From: Stictocephala bisonia | Taxonomy: Eukaryota > Arthropoda > Insecta > Hemiptera > Membracidae | Assembly: GCA_035578905.1 (NCBI GenBank) | Contig: JAQJVL010000292.1 | Span: forward strand, 625,501-689,500 | Length of the DNA: 64,000 nt | Direction: 5' to 3' | Shown: one piece after another, positions 1 through 12,080 of the stretch | Position numbering within the stretch: the first letter of the stretch is position 1 | How the letters are laid out: each line of letters begins with the position of its first letter | Program-made: the position numbers and the translations under genes | Notes under the pieces: generated by a model | The model's database searches: none | What the model saw: the letters and a program-made list of their open reading frames with translations, nothing else | Told to the model about the DNA's origin: nothing

Positions 1-1635
<1,635 letters not shown>

Positions 1636-1750
1636 CTTAAACTCATAATTATTTCATTTTCAGTAATACTCGTATATAACTCTATAAAATTTATTTACGC
1701 ATGTTTTACTTCTTTATTGTACAGTGAACAAGCACATATTTGCATAACTC
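1636..1750 (+). repeat. Dispersed repeat, copy A
   Basis: About 105-115 bp here closely match 3540-3650 in the same orientation. Shared stretches include ATTTTCAGTAATACTCGTAT and TACTTCTTTATTGTACAGT, with roughly 85-90% identity by eye. The pair is probably two copies of an unclassified dispersed element; no coding potential is visible. Confidence 0.75.
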
Positions 1751-2059
1751 AATTTAACCATAGTTAGTGACAGAGGGTTACTCCATATTTGTTCGGAAAC
1801 GTTTAAACACTGTCGAAAAAGAAACATTGTTTCTGTCTCTATTGAACTCATCAAAACTGTGGTCTGAATGGTTTGACTACCCCCTCACGTGAACAAGAAT
1901 AAAATATATGTTTATCTTTTTATTTCGATATTGCTACAATATATCGTACAGACACTGTAAATATTAAAGAAGTGTCTTGAATTCCAAATACATGAGATAA
2001 ATGTATCTAGGTGTAGGGACTGTGAACAATTATCTTAAGACAATCGTAACGTATAAAAG

Positions 2060-2590
2060 TGCTGTAGTAGTATATGTCAGCTGACTATTATTTGTAGAAT
2101 GAGTAGTAGTGTATGTCAGCTGACTATTGTTTGTAGGATGAGTAGTAGTGTATGTCATCTGACTATTGTTTGTAGGATGAGTAGTAGTGTATATCAGCTG
2201 ACTATTGTTTGTAGGATGAGTAGTAGTGTATAACAGCTGACTATTATGTAGGATGAGTAGTTGTGTATATCAGCTGACTATTGTTTGTATGATGAGTAGT
2301 AGTACATGTCATCTGATTATTGTTTGTAGGAAAAGTAGTAGTACATGTCAGCTGACTATTATTTGTAGGATGAGTAGTAGTACATGTCAGCTAATTGTTG
2401 TCTCTAGGATGAGTAGTAGTACATGTCAGCTGATTATTGTTTGTAGGATGAGTAGTAGTAGTATATGTCATCTGACTATTGTTTGTAGGATGAGTACTAG
2501 TACATGTCAGCTGATTATTGTTTGTAGGATGAATAGTAGTATATGTCAGCTGACTATTGGTTGTAGGATGAGTAGTAGTGCAACCTTATA
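2060..2590. repeat. 39-bp minisatellite, about 13-14 copies
   Basis: Tandem units built on GATGAGTAGTAGTGTATGTC followed by AGCTGACTATTGTTTGTAG. Because 39 is divisible by three, a spurious 122-codon frame runs through the array at 2253-2621; its cysteine/serine-rich product merely translates the repeat. Units alternate between GTGTATGTC and GTACATGTC variants, and between CAGCTGAC and CATCTGAC. Confidence 0.95.
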
Positions 2591-3539
2591 CGTTCCAGTG
2601 TGTAGAACAGGCATCTGTTGATTTAACAGTTTTATTTAGGTATTCCGCTTATAATCGAATTAATGAGAGGAAATTATTGAACGAGTGTTAAGATTGAAAT
2701 GGGGAGAAATGCGTATACTATAATTTTGACTTTAAGTTCAGTAGAAAAAAAAAAAGAAACTCTAAACAATGTTGTACATGATGCATGAATATATTATATC
2801 TTATTCGAATTGAGTAGGACAGTTCAGTCCGATTCACATGAAAAATTGAGTTATCAATTCAAATAAATATTTATGTTTGTCTTCAACTCGAACAAATTAT
2901 CACACACGTGTTTGTTTTTGGTGGACCTGATAAACACAGCCAGTGTATTTTAGGATTGTTTTGTTTCTCTGTGTCTACATCCGTAAATGCAAATGAGTGG
3001 TTTAAAAGAAAAGTTTTAGATTGGGATCTTAAAATTAGGTTTTAATATTGGCTTAAAATATATTCCTTAATAAACAACTATTTAAATACAGTTCTTTTTA
3101 AGCAGCCAACAGATGGAATATCAACTGTGCTGAGACTTGCGAGTATAATAAAAATTATAATCTGAAAAATTACAACCCGAGAGAAAAGCAAATATAACTA
3201 TTGCTTCTAACCAGTGTCCACCAAAACATGGTAAACTTCTCTATGTGTCAGTAATTATGCAGTCTAAACACAATTAACGTGTAAATTGAATTGATATGTT
3301 TAGATTGTATTACGGGTTTACTCATTAGAATTACAATAGTTTATTGTATAAAACTACATTGCCGAGGAGAGTTTAATGAAATAAATAAATTCAACTCTTT
3401 ATAATTGAAAACGTTTGTTTATTTTTTTAAGAACAAACATTACTTCGTTAACTGGTTGGATTATGTTCATTTCAAGAATCCATCCAGGTTAACTTAAGAA
3501 CACACGTAAACAAATGTCCCTTCAATGTAATCCAATTTA
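2591..3539. other. AT-rich intergenic DNA, no gene seen
   Basis: No open frame, RNA-like structure or tandem repeat is supported here. Confidence 0.55.
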
Positions 3540-3650
3540 AACTCATAATTATTTTATTTTCAGTAATACTCGTATATAGCTCTAGAAACTTTATTTACAC
3601 ATGTTTAACTTCTTTATTGTACAGTAAATAAGCAGATATTTGCAAGACTT
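3540..3650 (+). repeat. Dispersed repeat, copy B
   Basis: Second copy of the repeat at 1636-1750, same orientation. It runs directly into another repeat family at 3662-3800, which recurs at 6745-6970 on the far side of the transposase gene. Confidence 0.75.
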
Positions 3651-3661
3651 GCACTATCAGT

Positions 3662-3800
3662 TTGTTCTCTTAGATAAAACAGTTTCAGAGTCTAGACAAA
3701 TCTGTAAGTCTACTTTTAGAGGGCACAAAGTACTATATTTGACTCCCAATCAATAAAATATTGTGTTTTTCGCCATGTTTAACCATGTCCTATGATGCAT
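3662..3800 (+). repeat. Dispersed repeat flanking the MULE, left copy
   Basis: Contains TCTGTAAGTCTACTTTTAGA and CATGTTTAACCATGTCCTAT. Related copies lie at 6745-6880 and 6901-6970 in the same orientation, on the other side of the transposase. The element may have landed in a pre-existing tandem array of this unit, or the unit may belong to a larger element. Confidence 0.7.
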
Positions 3801-3906
3801 GCTTTAAAACTAAAATATTAATTTTTAGATTTAAAGCATAGTCTTAATATTAATTTTCTTAATATTAATTTTAAGAAAATTTAAAAAAATATCTTAATAT
3901 TAATTT

Positions 3907-3924
3907 TGAGGGGGGTCAGGGGTA
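3907..3924 (+). repeat. Candidate left terminal inverted repeat of the MULE
   Basis: TTGAGGGGGGTCAGGGGT matches the reverse complement of 6539-6556, TTAAGGGAGGTCAGGGGT, at 16 of 18 positions. The pair encloses the transposase frame, giving an element of about 2.65 kb. No convincing 8-11 bp target duplication is visible outside it, because the left flank is a low-complexity run of TTAATATTAATTTT. Confidence 0.6.
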
Positions 3925-4315
3925 AATTATGTTGAAAATTTAAAAAAAAAATTTTTATTTGCTTATTAAGTTACACATGTTTTCCCGATTATTTTGGTAC
4001 CAAAATTATTAATATTGGATGACTGTAACTATAGTTACAGACGTTTTTGTCACACTCTGTAATGGAAAAAATACCTTCGCATGACTGGATCAAAGTTACA
4101 ATCTGTCACCTTTCTAAATATATATTATATTGATGCTATATATTCATTCTTTTCCAACTTACAGTGCTGTTGGCAGCACTGTCATATTGGTTGCTTTGCT
4201 TTCTGCTTTCTTCCAACAGCTGAAAGGTTATGTTTCTGTTTGTTTTGAATAGTAAATAGTGATTTTTGAGTTTGTGGTGTTTTACAATTGTGTGTTTGAA
4301 TATTATTTCATAAAG

Positions 4316-6118
4316 ATGCCTAGGCCTACACTAAAAGTTTATAAAAAACGGAAGCCTGTGTTTAGTGGTGTTCAAAGACATGCCAATAAGAAAGTAACAA
4401 CTGATTCTCAGCTTGATGTTAGTGAATCAAATGTCCCAGAACCTAGGCCTAGTCCAAGTGTTTCAGACCCTAGGCCTAAGTCACCTGCAAAGAATGAGAG
4501 CTCTTCGAAGAAAAAGGTAGGTTCAATGATACAGAATTATGATATGTACACTGGTGAAGATGATGACAATGACATAGGCCTATATGATCTTGTAAATTTT
4601 AAAAATATGACAGCTTTATTGAACAAAATCTCTGTGTGCTCGCGCTGTCAGGGCTCGCTTTCAATTTTTCCAAGCAATAGAAAAGGACTGAGTTGTACAG
4701 TTAACATAATTTGTAATGATTGTAAGTACACAGTATCAATGAATAACAGCAAGAAAATACCCAAAGGACCAGCTGAAGTGAATGTTCGGTTAGCCTATGG
4801 TTTTCGATGTATCGGAAATGGTGAACAAGCGGCAAGAACTGTATGCGCTGTGATGAACATGCCACAGGCTCCAGAATTTCGGTACTATAAGAATATTTTA
4901 TGTGAAGCATCAAAAGAAGTATGTATGGAAAGTATGAGAGATGCTGTACAAGAAAGTATTGAAATGAATGAAGGTGAAAAAGATATTACCGCGATATTCG
5001 ACGGAACGTGGCAGCGTCGAGGACATTCCTCTCTAAATGGCGTAGTAACTGCAATAAGTGGATTGAACGGAAAAGTAATTGACTGTAGAGTTCTAAGTAA
5101 GTATAGCAGGTGCAAGGGAAGGCTTCAAAATAAACATATTGAAACTTGTGTTGCCAACTTTTCCGGCAGTAGTGGAGGAATGGAAGTCGAAGGAGTTGTC
5201 GATATGTTCAAGACATCAGAAGATACTTATGGAATTAGGTATAAGTACTACCTGGGTGATGGAGACAGTGCGTCATTCCCTAGAGTTGTTGCTGAAAAGC
5301 CCTATGGACCAGACTTTATAATTGAGAAACAAGAATGTGTAGGCCACGTTCAAAAGAGAATGGGAAGTAGGCTACGGACCCTAAAAAACAAAAGCGCAAA
5401 GAATCTGTTGTCTGACGGAAAAACAATTGGTGGTACTGGCCGTTTGTCAGGTGCAGCCATAAAGAAAATCCAGGAATATTATGGAAATGCAATTAGAAGA
5501 AACAGCTCAAGCCTGGAAGATATGAAAAAAGCAGTGTGGGCTGAGTATTTTCATATTTTAGCTTCAGACGCGACACCAGAAAACCACAATCTCTGCCCCA
5601 AAGGTCCTGGCACTTGGTGTAAGTACCAGAAGTCAATTATTACTGAGGAGCCTTATAATCATAGTAAACATTTTCATTTACCTGAGGCTGTTATGACTGC
5701 AATTAAGCCTATTTTCCAAGACCTATCTAGCCCAGACCTCCTTAGACGGTGCTTACATGGTGGGACTCAAAATCCGTGCGAGTCACTCAACAATATAATT
5801 TGGTCGAGGATACCAAAGACGACATTTGTATTGAAGACAACCTTAGAACTGGGTGTTTATAAGGCCATTGCCTCATTCAACAGGGGGAACATTGTGAAGT
5901 GTGAACTTCTTGCCAAATTGGGAATATCACCAGGAAGAAACTGTGTCAAGTTTATGAGGAAGGCGGATGAAATGCGCATCAAAAAAGCTGAAAAAAACTT
6001 TCAGGAATATGAGAAAAAGTGTCGAAAACAGGCTGCCTTGGCCAAGAGAAGACTAGAGGATGAGCTTGAAGAAGCAGAGGATCCAGATAACCCTTCTTAT
6101 GCCCCAGGCCACTATTAA
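4316..6118 (+). CDS. Mutator-like (MULE) transposase, intact 600-codon frame
   Basis: This looks like a DDE-type transposase of the Mutator-like superfamily, which would act in the nucleus to excise and reinsert its element through terminal inverted repeats. The frame opens at 4259, but I chose the ATG at 4316 because the product then begins MPRPTLKVYKKRK, a basic start typical of DNA-binding proteins; the 19 residues before it look like untranslated AT-rich sequence. Residues 1-75 are basic and Ser/Pro-rich. Two CxxC pairs at 108-111 (CSRC) and 133-136 (CNDC) could bind zinc. Likely catalytic acids are D229 in AIFDGTWQRRGHSS, D315 or D317 in LGDGDS, and E489 in NPCESLNNIIW. Residues 545-585 are Lys/Glu-rich and may be helical, and the tail is acidic. 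No stop or frameshift interrupts 600 codons, unlike every other element here. It could be mobile or domesticated; the catalytic residue assignment is inference. Confidence 0.85.
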   Translation: MPRPTLKVYKKRKPVFSGVQRHANKKVTTDSQLDVSESNVPEPRPSPSVSDPRPKSPAKNESSSKKKVGSMIQNYDMYTGEDDDNDIGLYDLVNFKNMTALLNKISVCSRCQGSLSIFPSNRKGLSCTVNIICNDCKYTVSMNNSKKIPKGPAEVNVRLAYGFRCIGNGEQAARTVCAVMNMPQAPEFRYYKNILCEASKEVCMESMRDAVQESIEMNEGEKDITAIFDGTWQRRGHSSLNGVVTAISGLNGKVIDCRVLSKYSRCKGRLQNKHIETCVANFSGSSGGMEVEGVVDMFKTSEDTYGIRYKYYLGDGDSASFPRVVAEKPYGPDFIIEKQECVGHVQKRMGSRLRTLKNKSAKNLLSDGKTIGGTGRLSGAAIKKIQEYYGNAIRRNSSSLEDMKKAVWAEYFHILASDATPENHNLCPKGPGTWCKYQKSIITEEPYNHSKHFHLPEAVMTAIKPIFQDLSSPDLLRRCLHGGTQNPCESLNNIIWSRIPKTTFVLKTTLELGVYKAIASFNRGNIVKCELLAKLGISPGRNCVKFMRKADEMRIKKAEKNFQEYEKKCRKQAALAKRRLEDELEEAEDPDNPSYAPGHY

Positions 6119-6205
6119 GGTTAGTTTACAAATTTATATCTAGCTGATTGATTATAACACGATTTTTAAACTCGATTCTCCGAAAACCATGTTTTTTTAT
6201 ATAAA

Positions 6206-6506
6206 AGGTACAATAACTCAAAAACTATACAAGATATTTCAGTTCTGTTTTTTTTATTCTATTCCTTATAAGTTTAGCTTTCATATGAGCATAGAAAGTG
6301 CCCATAAGTTCTTTAAAAAAATTTTTATTCAGTTGGAAAGTGTATTTTTTTAAACTAAATTTAATGTTTTTGTTTTTTTATTACACAATTATTATTTGCA
6401 AATGTATGTAAAAGTTCTACGCTCATATTAAAACAATAGGTATAAGGAACAAAATAAAAAAAGAAATTTGTAAATATCTTGTTTGGTTCTTGAGAAAATG
6501 TACCTT
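6206..6506. repeat. Subterminal inverted repeat at the 3' side of the MULE
   Basis: Sequence at 6206-6296 is an imperfect reverse complement of 6420-6506. Shared blocks include GGTACA, CAAGATATTT, ATTCCTTATA or its equivalent, and ATATGAGC. The spacer is about 120 bp. The second arm ends about 30 bp inside the candidate terminal repeat, so it may be a transposase-binding or foldback structure belonging to the element. Confidence 0.65.
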
Positions 6507-6538
6507 AAAGTACCACAATTTAACATGGCGGGGATAGG

Positions 6539-6556
6539 GACCCCTGACCTCCCTTA
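6539..6556 (-). repeat. Candidate right terminal inverted repeat of the MULE
   Basis: Inverted partner of 3907-3924, 16/18 matches. It lies about 420 bp after the transposase stop codon and is immediately followed by a GTCAA-rich LINE-like tail at 6563. Confidence 0.6.
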
Positions 6557-6562
6557 AGATAA

Positions 6563-6700
6563 CAAAGTCAAGTCAAAGTCAAATCGTTTACTGTCACAAA
6601 CATAATAAAATGCATAACAAACGTCAAGGTTATTAATAAAAAATTTACATCACTTCTTCACATCAAATTTATAACTAAAATATTCTTCTAAATCATAACA
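6563..6700 (-). mobile_element. LINE 3'-end remnant with (TTGAC)n-type tail
   Basis: Read on the minus strand, this ends in repeated TTGAC/TTTGAC units after GTGACAGTAAACGATTTGAC. Short tandem tails of this kind are typical of non-LTR retrotransposon 3' ends. No coding sequence remains, so the family cannot be named. It abuts the right inverted repeat of the MULE. Confidence 0.45.
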
Positions 6701-6744
6701 CTCTATTTTGCGTTTCATAGTCTAGAACAAATCATATGATTTGC

Positions 6745-6970
6745 CGTTGAGAACAACGTTTCATAGTCTAGAAAAATCTGTAAGTCTACTTTTAGAGGGT
6801 GCAAAGTACGGTAATTGACTCTGAATCAGTGAAATGTCGTGTTTCTTGCCATGTTTAGCCATGTCCTATGACTTGGCTATACATGTGTTCAAATTAAATA
6901 CAGTATGTTCTCTTAGATAACAACGTTTCACAGTCTAGAAAAATCTTTAAGTCTACTCTTAGAGGACGTA
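6745..6970 (+). repeat. Dispersed repeat flanking the MULE, right copies
   Basis: Two further copies of the unit at 3662-3800, at about 6745-6880 and 6901-6970. Both contain CAACGTTTCAYAGTCTAGAA followed by an AAGTCTAC motif, and a third fragment starts near 6712. They form a short degenerate tandem array. Confidence 0.7.
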
Positions 6971-7276
6971 AAATAACCAATTTGATTTACACCCACAAAT
7001 TTAAAATCTAGCTCTACTTAAGGATGGAGGGGTGAGATAGAGCAAAAAGACATAGGACCAAAGTTGTAGATCGTCTCAAATCAGGCACAGAAAATGGAGT
7101 TAGTTTTGATGTAGAACCATTTAGCCGCTACAGTTTAATTAGAGAAACGCTGTTTTTGGCATTTCCACAACATAAAACCTTTGACTCTACAAAATTTCAG
7201 CCTCATAGGCTTAGTATTTTTTTAGTTACAGCGATGATTGAATGAGTTAGTGGGTATTTGCCTTTTATAGGTATAG

Positions 7277-7444
7277 TAGATTAATAATAATAATGGTATA
7301 GGGTCAAGTAAAAATACCGAAGTTAAATACAGAATAAAAAACGTACAAGGGAAATTCCAGATAAAAGATAAAGCTGGTGTTGGATCAACATGGGATGATG
7401 TGTCCAACATGGATGTACATTTTATTGCCGAAGGCATTACTTGA
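7277..7444 (+). other. Short open frame of unusual composition, unrecognised
   Basis: A frame of about 55 codons, without a good start codon, ends in TGA at 7442-7444. Its product contains VKYRIKNVQGKFQIKDKAG and then GSTWDDVSNMDVHFIAEGIT. The composition looks more protein-like than the surrounding AT-rich frames, and a TTTTATAG sequence just upstream could serve as a splice acceptor. I do not recognise the family. It could be a terminal exon, a transposon fragment or chance. Confidence 0.2.
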
Positions 7445-7923
7445 CTTTAAGTATTACTGTCTGCACACAAGATACAGCTGAGATAAGATCCAATGCAATC
7501 TATATTGGTTTCTACTTTAGTACATTTTTCCAAGCTTCATGTATCAGTACAATTGGGTTACATATGGCTCATGTTCGAACTTAGGGTGTTCGATCGAAAA
7601 TTATTTTCGAAATTTTTTTCAATAAAACTGTTAGTATCCATGTAAGTAATAAATGTGTTACGGAAAAAATTCTAAAAATTTTCTTCACGAAGATACGGCT
7701 GCCCAAAGTGACTAATTTGGCCTTTTTGGTGCATAAGTCATGAACAAAGCGTATAATGTAATTTATTAAAATTTTGAGAGTATTGTGGACAAAAGGTACC
7801 AATCAACTTGTATATAGTAAATCTAAAATATTTTTTAAGTGTTATCAATTATTTTTCTATAAATGATATTTATTCAAATTTTTAGTTCAAATTTGGCCAG
7901 TCATCTTTGACTTAAAAAAATGT

Positions 7924-7933
7924 TAATAATAAT

Positions 7934-7992
<59 letters not shown>
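7924..7992. repeat. (TAA)n then (TA)n microsatellite
   Basis: About five TAA units run into an uninterrupted TA tract of about 54 bp. This tract is a potential cruciform or unwinding element. It is directly followed by the tRNA-derived SINE candidate. Confidence 0.97.
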
Positions 7993-7995
<3 letters not shown>

Positions 7996-8019
7996 CATTG
8001 CTAGAGTTTACTAAAGTGT

Positions 8020-8381
8020 GAGAGTTATGCCCATCTGTCAAATTTGCGTGGCAGGACATATGAGAGGGAGATAGTGGAGAGGAATACGTTGCTTGTTCGT
8101 TAGTGAGTCAGGATCTTTACTACTCTTAGCTAGGCACCCGGACGAACAACCTTAAGGGTTCGTCCAGAAAGAACGCCCTTACGTTCCTCATACAGATCAA
8201 TATTCTATGAGTCAATAGACAATTAATCTGAGCGAGGTTCTTATTCAGACAGAGTAAGGAGGCTAACCACTACAGTAGAAGGTGAATATTACTAATAAAT
8301 CATCCAATCTAGGCCAGATTCGAACCAGCGCTATCTCTAACCCAAGCTCAAGTCCTGACGCCTTAGATTGCTCGGCCACCG
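8020..8381 (-). mobile_element. tRNA-derived SINE candidate (Ser/Leu-type head)
   Basis: On the minus strand, 8381-8310 reads GGTGGCCGAGCAATCTAAGG and onward to GGTTCGAATCTGGCC. These are good matches to the pol III A box and B box of a class II (Ser/Leu) tRNA, about 32 bp apart. The anticodon stem pairs poorly, so this is not a functional tRNA. About 290 bp of unrelated body continues to the (TA)n tract at 7992, which may be the element's tail or target. A decayed tRNA pseudogene is the alternative. Confidence 0.55.
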
Positions 8382-8399
8382 GCTTGCCAATTCACTGTA

Positions 8400-9559
8400 A
8401 ACAATTGATAAAACCCTTGGTGATAGGTAAATTACTGCTTTGCTTCAACGAGGTTTTATGCAATAAACTAATCTTACTTGGTATGAGTAAGTTGAATAAT
8501 TTGTTTTAATCGCAAAAGGACTCAATTTTAATTCATATTCTAAAATGCAAATCATTTAGCAGTTTTCAATTAGGGTTAATGTAGGAAGTATGAATACAAT
8601 TAAATTTTGTTTTTGTGGTTATCACAGTTAATTAGAAAGAGCATTCAACGCTTTTCACTGGAGTAAAATTTATTATAGCTAAACAAAACTAAAATAAACA
8701 GAAATGGATTGTTTCCTTTTAGTTTCACAAATTGAAAGTTAAATTGACTCTTGTCGAATTTTGTGTCTAGTGGATTATAAATAAACAGCATTTTTTAAGT
8801 TTTGTACAGTATTGAGTAATTAGTTATGTTTTAAATAATAAATTATTTTTAAAGTTATAGCTCTAAATGATTGTATGTTAACCACAAAAATACCCCTTAA
8901 TAAACCCGAACCCCTCTGAGAACTTCACAATTCCTCTTACTAATCTAAGAATAAAACAGAAACCTCTTACAGGCCATTTGGTTATCTACTTCATCCCCAG
9001 TTTGGTTCTAAACCCATTCGTGCTTAGTTAACTTCTGGGCACATAGTTACCTTCACTAAACATTATGTATGCTGTTTTACGAAACAAACAATAATTTTTA
9101 CATGTTATCTATTTACTTTCAGAGTCGTAAATTTAAAAAAAATTTAACGTATGTTTAAATTATAATGCATTAGCATAAACATCTAAATGCGCTAAAATAA
9201 AAACACAAAAAATGAATACAATTAAATAATTTAAAATAGAGAGTATTTTTATAAAATGTCTAAGATATAGATAATGCTTGAGAGTAAGTTGAACATTGTA
9301 TGGGGGTCATTTTCTTTCACTTTGCTATTTTTTTTATAATAAGGGCTCCGTAATAATATTTTATTATTATCTTCTACTTTTCAAATCACTTACTTAACAT
9401 ACATATGAGTAAATAACATGTATTCATCACATTTTATTTTCCCCTTTGGCTTACGATTTCAAACAATATTTATGATTTGGTACAATTGAATCATTAGTAT
9501 GGAAACACAATTAGTAGAATATTAAGTCCTGACTAAGGATTCGGCATCAGAACTAGAAT
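8400..9559. other. AT-rich intergenic DNA, no gene seen
   Basis: No supported gene, tandem repeat or inverted repeat. Confidence 0.5.
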
Positions 9560-9670
9560 CTGTTGAACCGTTCGGTCCATGGTGAAAGTAAGTTCTACTG
9601 TTGCGCATCCGACTGTATTCCCGTTGTGGCCGCATGACGTCAGGTTGGGGTATCCGCTCCCTAGATCTTG
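9560..9670 (+). repeat. Dispersed repeat sharing a TGACGTCA core
   Basis: Contains GGTGAAAGTAAGT and, 50 bp on, GCATGACGTCAG-TTGGGGTAT. The same two blocks in the same order occur on the minus strand at about 12097-12008. The intervening sequences differ, so this may be two diverged copies of a small element carrying a CRE-like palindrome. Confidence 0.45.
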
Positions 9671-9839
9671 TAGACTTTACTTCCCATTGTAATATGAACG
9701 ATTTTCTGTTGGTGTTAGATAAAATACTTGCTATATCATTATTGACAATAACATTTGCTTTATAATGGCGTACTTTTAGAAATGAAAAAATTTAATATAA
9801 CAAATTCATCATCATCGGTTTAGCACAAAGAACACATAA

Positions 9840-10240
9840 GACCAAGACCTCATTAGTTTTATGGGTTCATTATTGTCTCCCCGGTGTGTTAACAAGCCCT
9901 TTCCATCTTCCCCTGACCATGTATGTTTTTTCTTCCTCCACCTGCTACAGATGTTTTCGCATTATGTCCTCTTTTATGACATCTTCCATTTCTTGCGTAG
10001 TCTCGTCACTCTTCTTTCACTCATCATTGCCTTTTCAAGCCATATTTTTGTTATTCTTCCCTCCTCCCCTTATCTTACCATCATGTACTTGTCCTTGACC
10101 ATCCTTATTTCCAATTCTGTCGGTTCTAGTTTTTTGCATTCGGTTTTCAAGAATTTCGTTTCAGATGCTGGAATCCTACTGAGGTATTTTTTGTTCAGTG
10201 TACATGTTTCTAGATTGTACGTTAGAGTGAGCAAGAAGCA
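9840..10240 (-). pseudogene. Decayed LINE reverse transcriptase C-terminal fragment
   Basis: Read on the minus strand in shifting frames, the translation contains ASETKFLKTECKK, then TRTDRIGNKDGQG, then a Gly/Arg/Lys-rich stretch (RGGGKN). This order matches the C-terminal region of RTE-like LINE polyproteins, where MKFLRR, TRxDRIRNxxIR and RGRPRKTW-type motifs follow the polymerase. Several stops and frameshifts separate the blocks, so it is a dead fragment. The open frame of 147 codons on the plus strand at 9861-10304 is its antisense shadow. The family assignment comes from motif memory only. Confidence 0.5.
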
Positions 10241-10304
10241 CGTGTTGATTTGGCTTGTTTTGGTACTTTATTATTCCTTGTTAAACCTGTTACTTGGTGA
10301 TTAA

Positions 10305-12080
10305 GCATCACTATTTTAGTGAATATGTTTGTAACTTCTTCTGAAAATTAAAATTACATTGTTAAATAATGCAATGTAAAGAAAATGTTAATACAAAGTA
10401 AAATAATAATATTTAATTCTAGCATCGGTTCAAAACTATGATACCACATACACAAACACATATATTACATCTTAATATGGTGTATTTGTAGAAGACGAAT
10501 CAGATATTCAATACAGAATTTACTCAACAAATTAATAATTTCTATTATGTATAACAATAAAAAAAATGTAACTAACAAACTTGAGCTGAGCTGAGTAAAA
10601 TTTCAATTGAATTATTTACTTAGCCCACAAATAAATTGTAAAACCTTAAATCTTTAAATGTTAACCTGTTGAAATGTTACAACATTATATTCTATTATGT
10701 GATAATTACAAATTTTCATTTAGAACGACTCCTATAAGACTTTGAATTACTCTGGTTAAAACAACGCCATTTATATTATTTGAAACGAAGTAGGAACGCA
10801 TTTTTTAGCAATTAAAAAACACAGATCTACTAAAATTTAGGAAGTTATTATAACTACACCAATGTTCTAGATGATCTTAGTCCCTCTGTATTACTTACGG
10901 ATCCATTAAATTATTAAATATGTTAAGCCATAATCATATATAAAGTATTGAAACTAATAGAGTGTGGCAGGTCATAATTAATAGATTAATTAAATATCAA
11001 AGAGATTAAGTTACTACCACGTGATACCCCAGAACGAACATTAAAAACGGCAAACTTGTAGCTTCACAAAGAAACTTACTTTTGTCGATCACTGACGCAG
11101 GATTTTAAAGAAGGAAAACAAACTATAAAAGAATCCGTAATAATTTAATTTGTGGAGCAAAGTTTGATGATTAACCTTGTTGTCAATCTGGTAAGTATAA
11201 GCCTCTATATTCAACAATATATAACTATATATTAATTGTAGGTCAAGGCTTTAAGTCAGAAACCGTGGGAAATGAACATGCAGTGAACAACTGAACAGAC
11301 TGGTAGCCTGAATTCCTAATTTCGATTATGAACATTTCCCGTAGTAACCAACTAAGTGTACTCGAATTACCCGAAGCTACAGAAACATTCAATCTTTCCC
11401 ATACTAAGAAAGTGAATGAAAACTAATTAAATGAAAATAATAGATTGTTATACGAGTAACAATAACAAACACATAGTTCTACATTCTTTGGAAAATTTCG
11501 CCTAAAATATCCAATCACTTAGTTTTTGCAGTGATAGCAAATTAACCTTTTTTACCTACAACTTTTTAATAATAGCAGAACTATCCACTTTATAAAAATT
11601 ACTAACTTTAATAAAAAATATATGCATATTATGGGGGTAGTTTCCTTGATTGGCATGGCTGACTGGCTAAGCGATGTAAAATTCTGCTGTTTTACAAAAT
11701 TACGAAACACCGAAAAGAAAATTTGTTGTTCGAACATTTGTAGATCATACGATTTACTATAAGTTTGGCACTAACAATTTCAAGATTCCAAAAATAAAAA
11801 AACTTACTCGCTTACAATTTTTTTCAATTGTCTATTTTAAGAAGCGTCAAGAATTAATATTTATTTAAAAGTAAACTTAATCGACATTTTATGGTTCTTG
11901 AACAGTATAGAAGATCACTTCTTTGCCATCAGAACTACGTTTTAAAATAACTATTTTGGTATTAACAGCCAACAGTAAATACTGTTGAGTAAAAGACTGG
12001 AAACCCAAGTAGTGGCATACCCCAAGCTGACGTCATGCGCAGAAGAGTTTTAACCTTGTCCCCTGAATAGCACACCTTAC
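10305..12080. other. AT-rich intergenic DNA, no gene seen
   Basis: Only short AT-rich frames. If the WD40-like exon at 12081-12240 is real, this region would be its downstream intron on the minus strand; I could not find a further WD40-like exon in it. Confidence 0.45.

Noticed and set aside
2253..2621. 122-residue cysteine/serine repeat protein
   Set aside because: The 39-bp minisatellite is divisible by three, so any stop-free unit gives a long frame; no start context or conservation.
8310..8381. Functional tRNA-Ser or tRNA-Leu gene
   Set aside because: A and B boxes are good but the anticodon arm pairs poorly and no acceptor stem closes; called a SINE instead.
9861..10304. 147-residue hydrophobic membrane protein
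   Set aside because: It is the antisense of a decayed LINE fragment; its hydrophobicity reflects the complement of Lys/Arg/Glu-rich codons.
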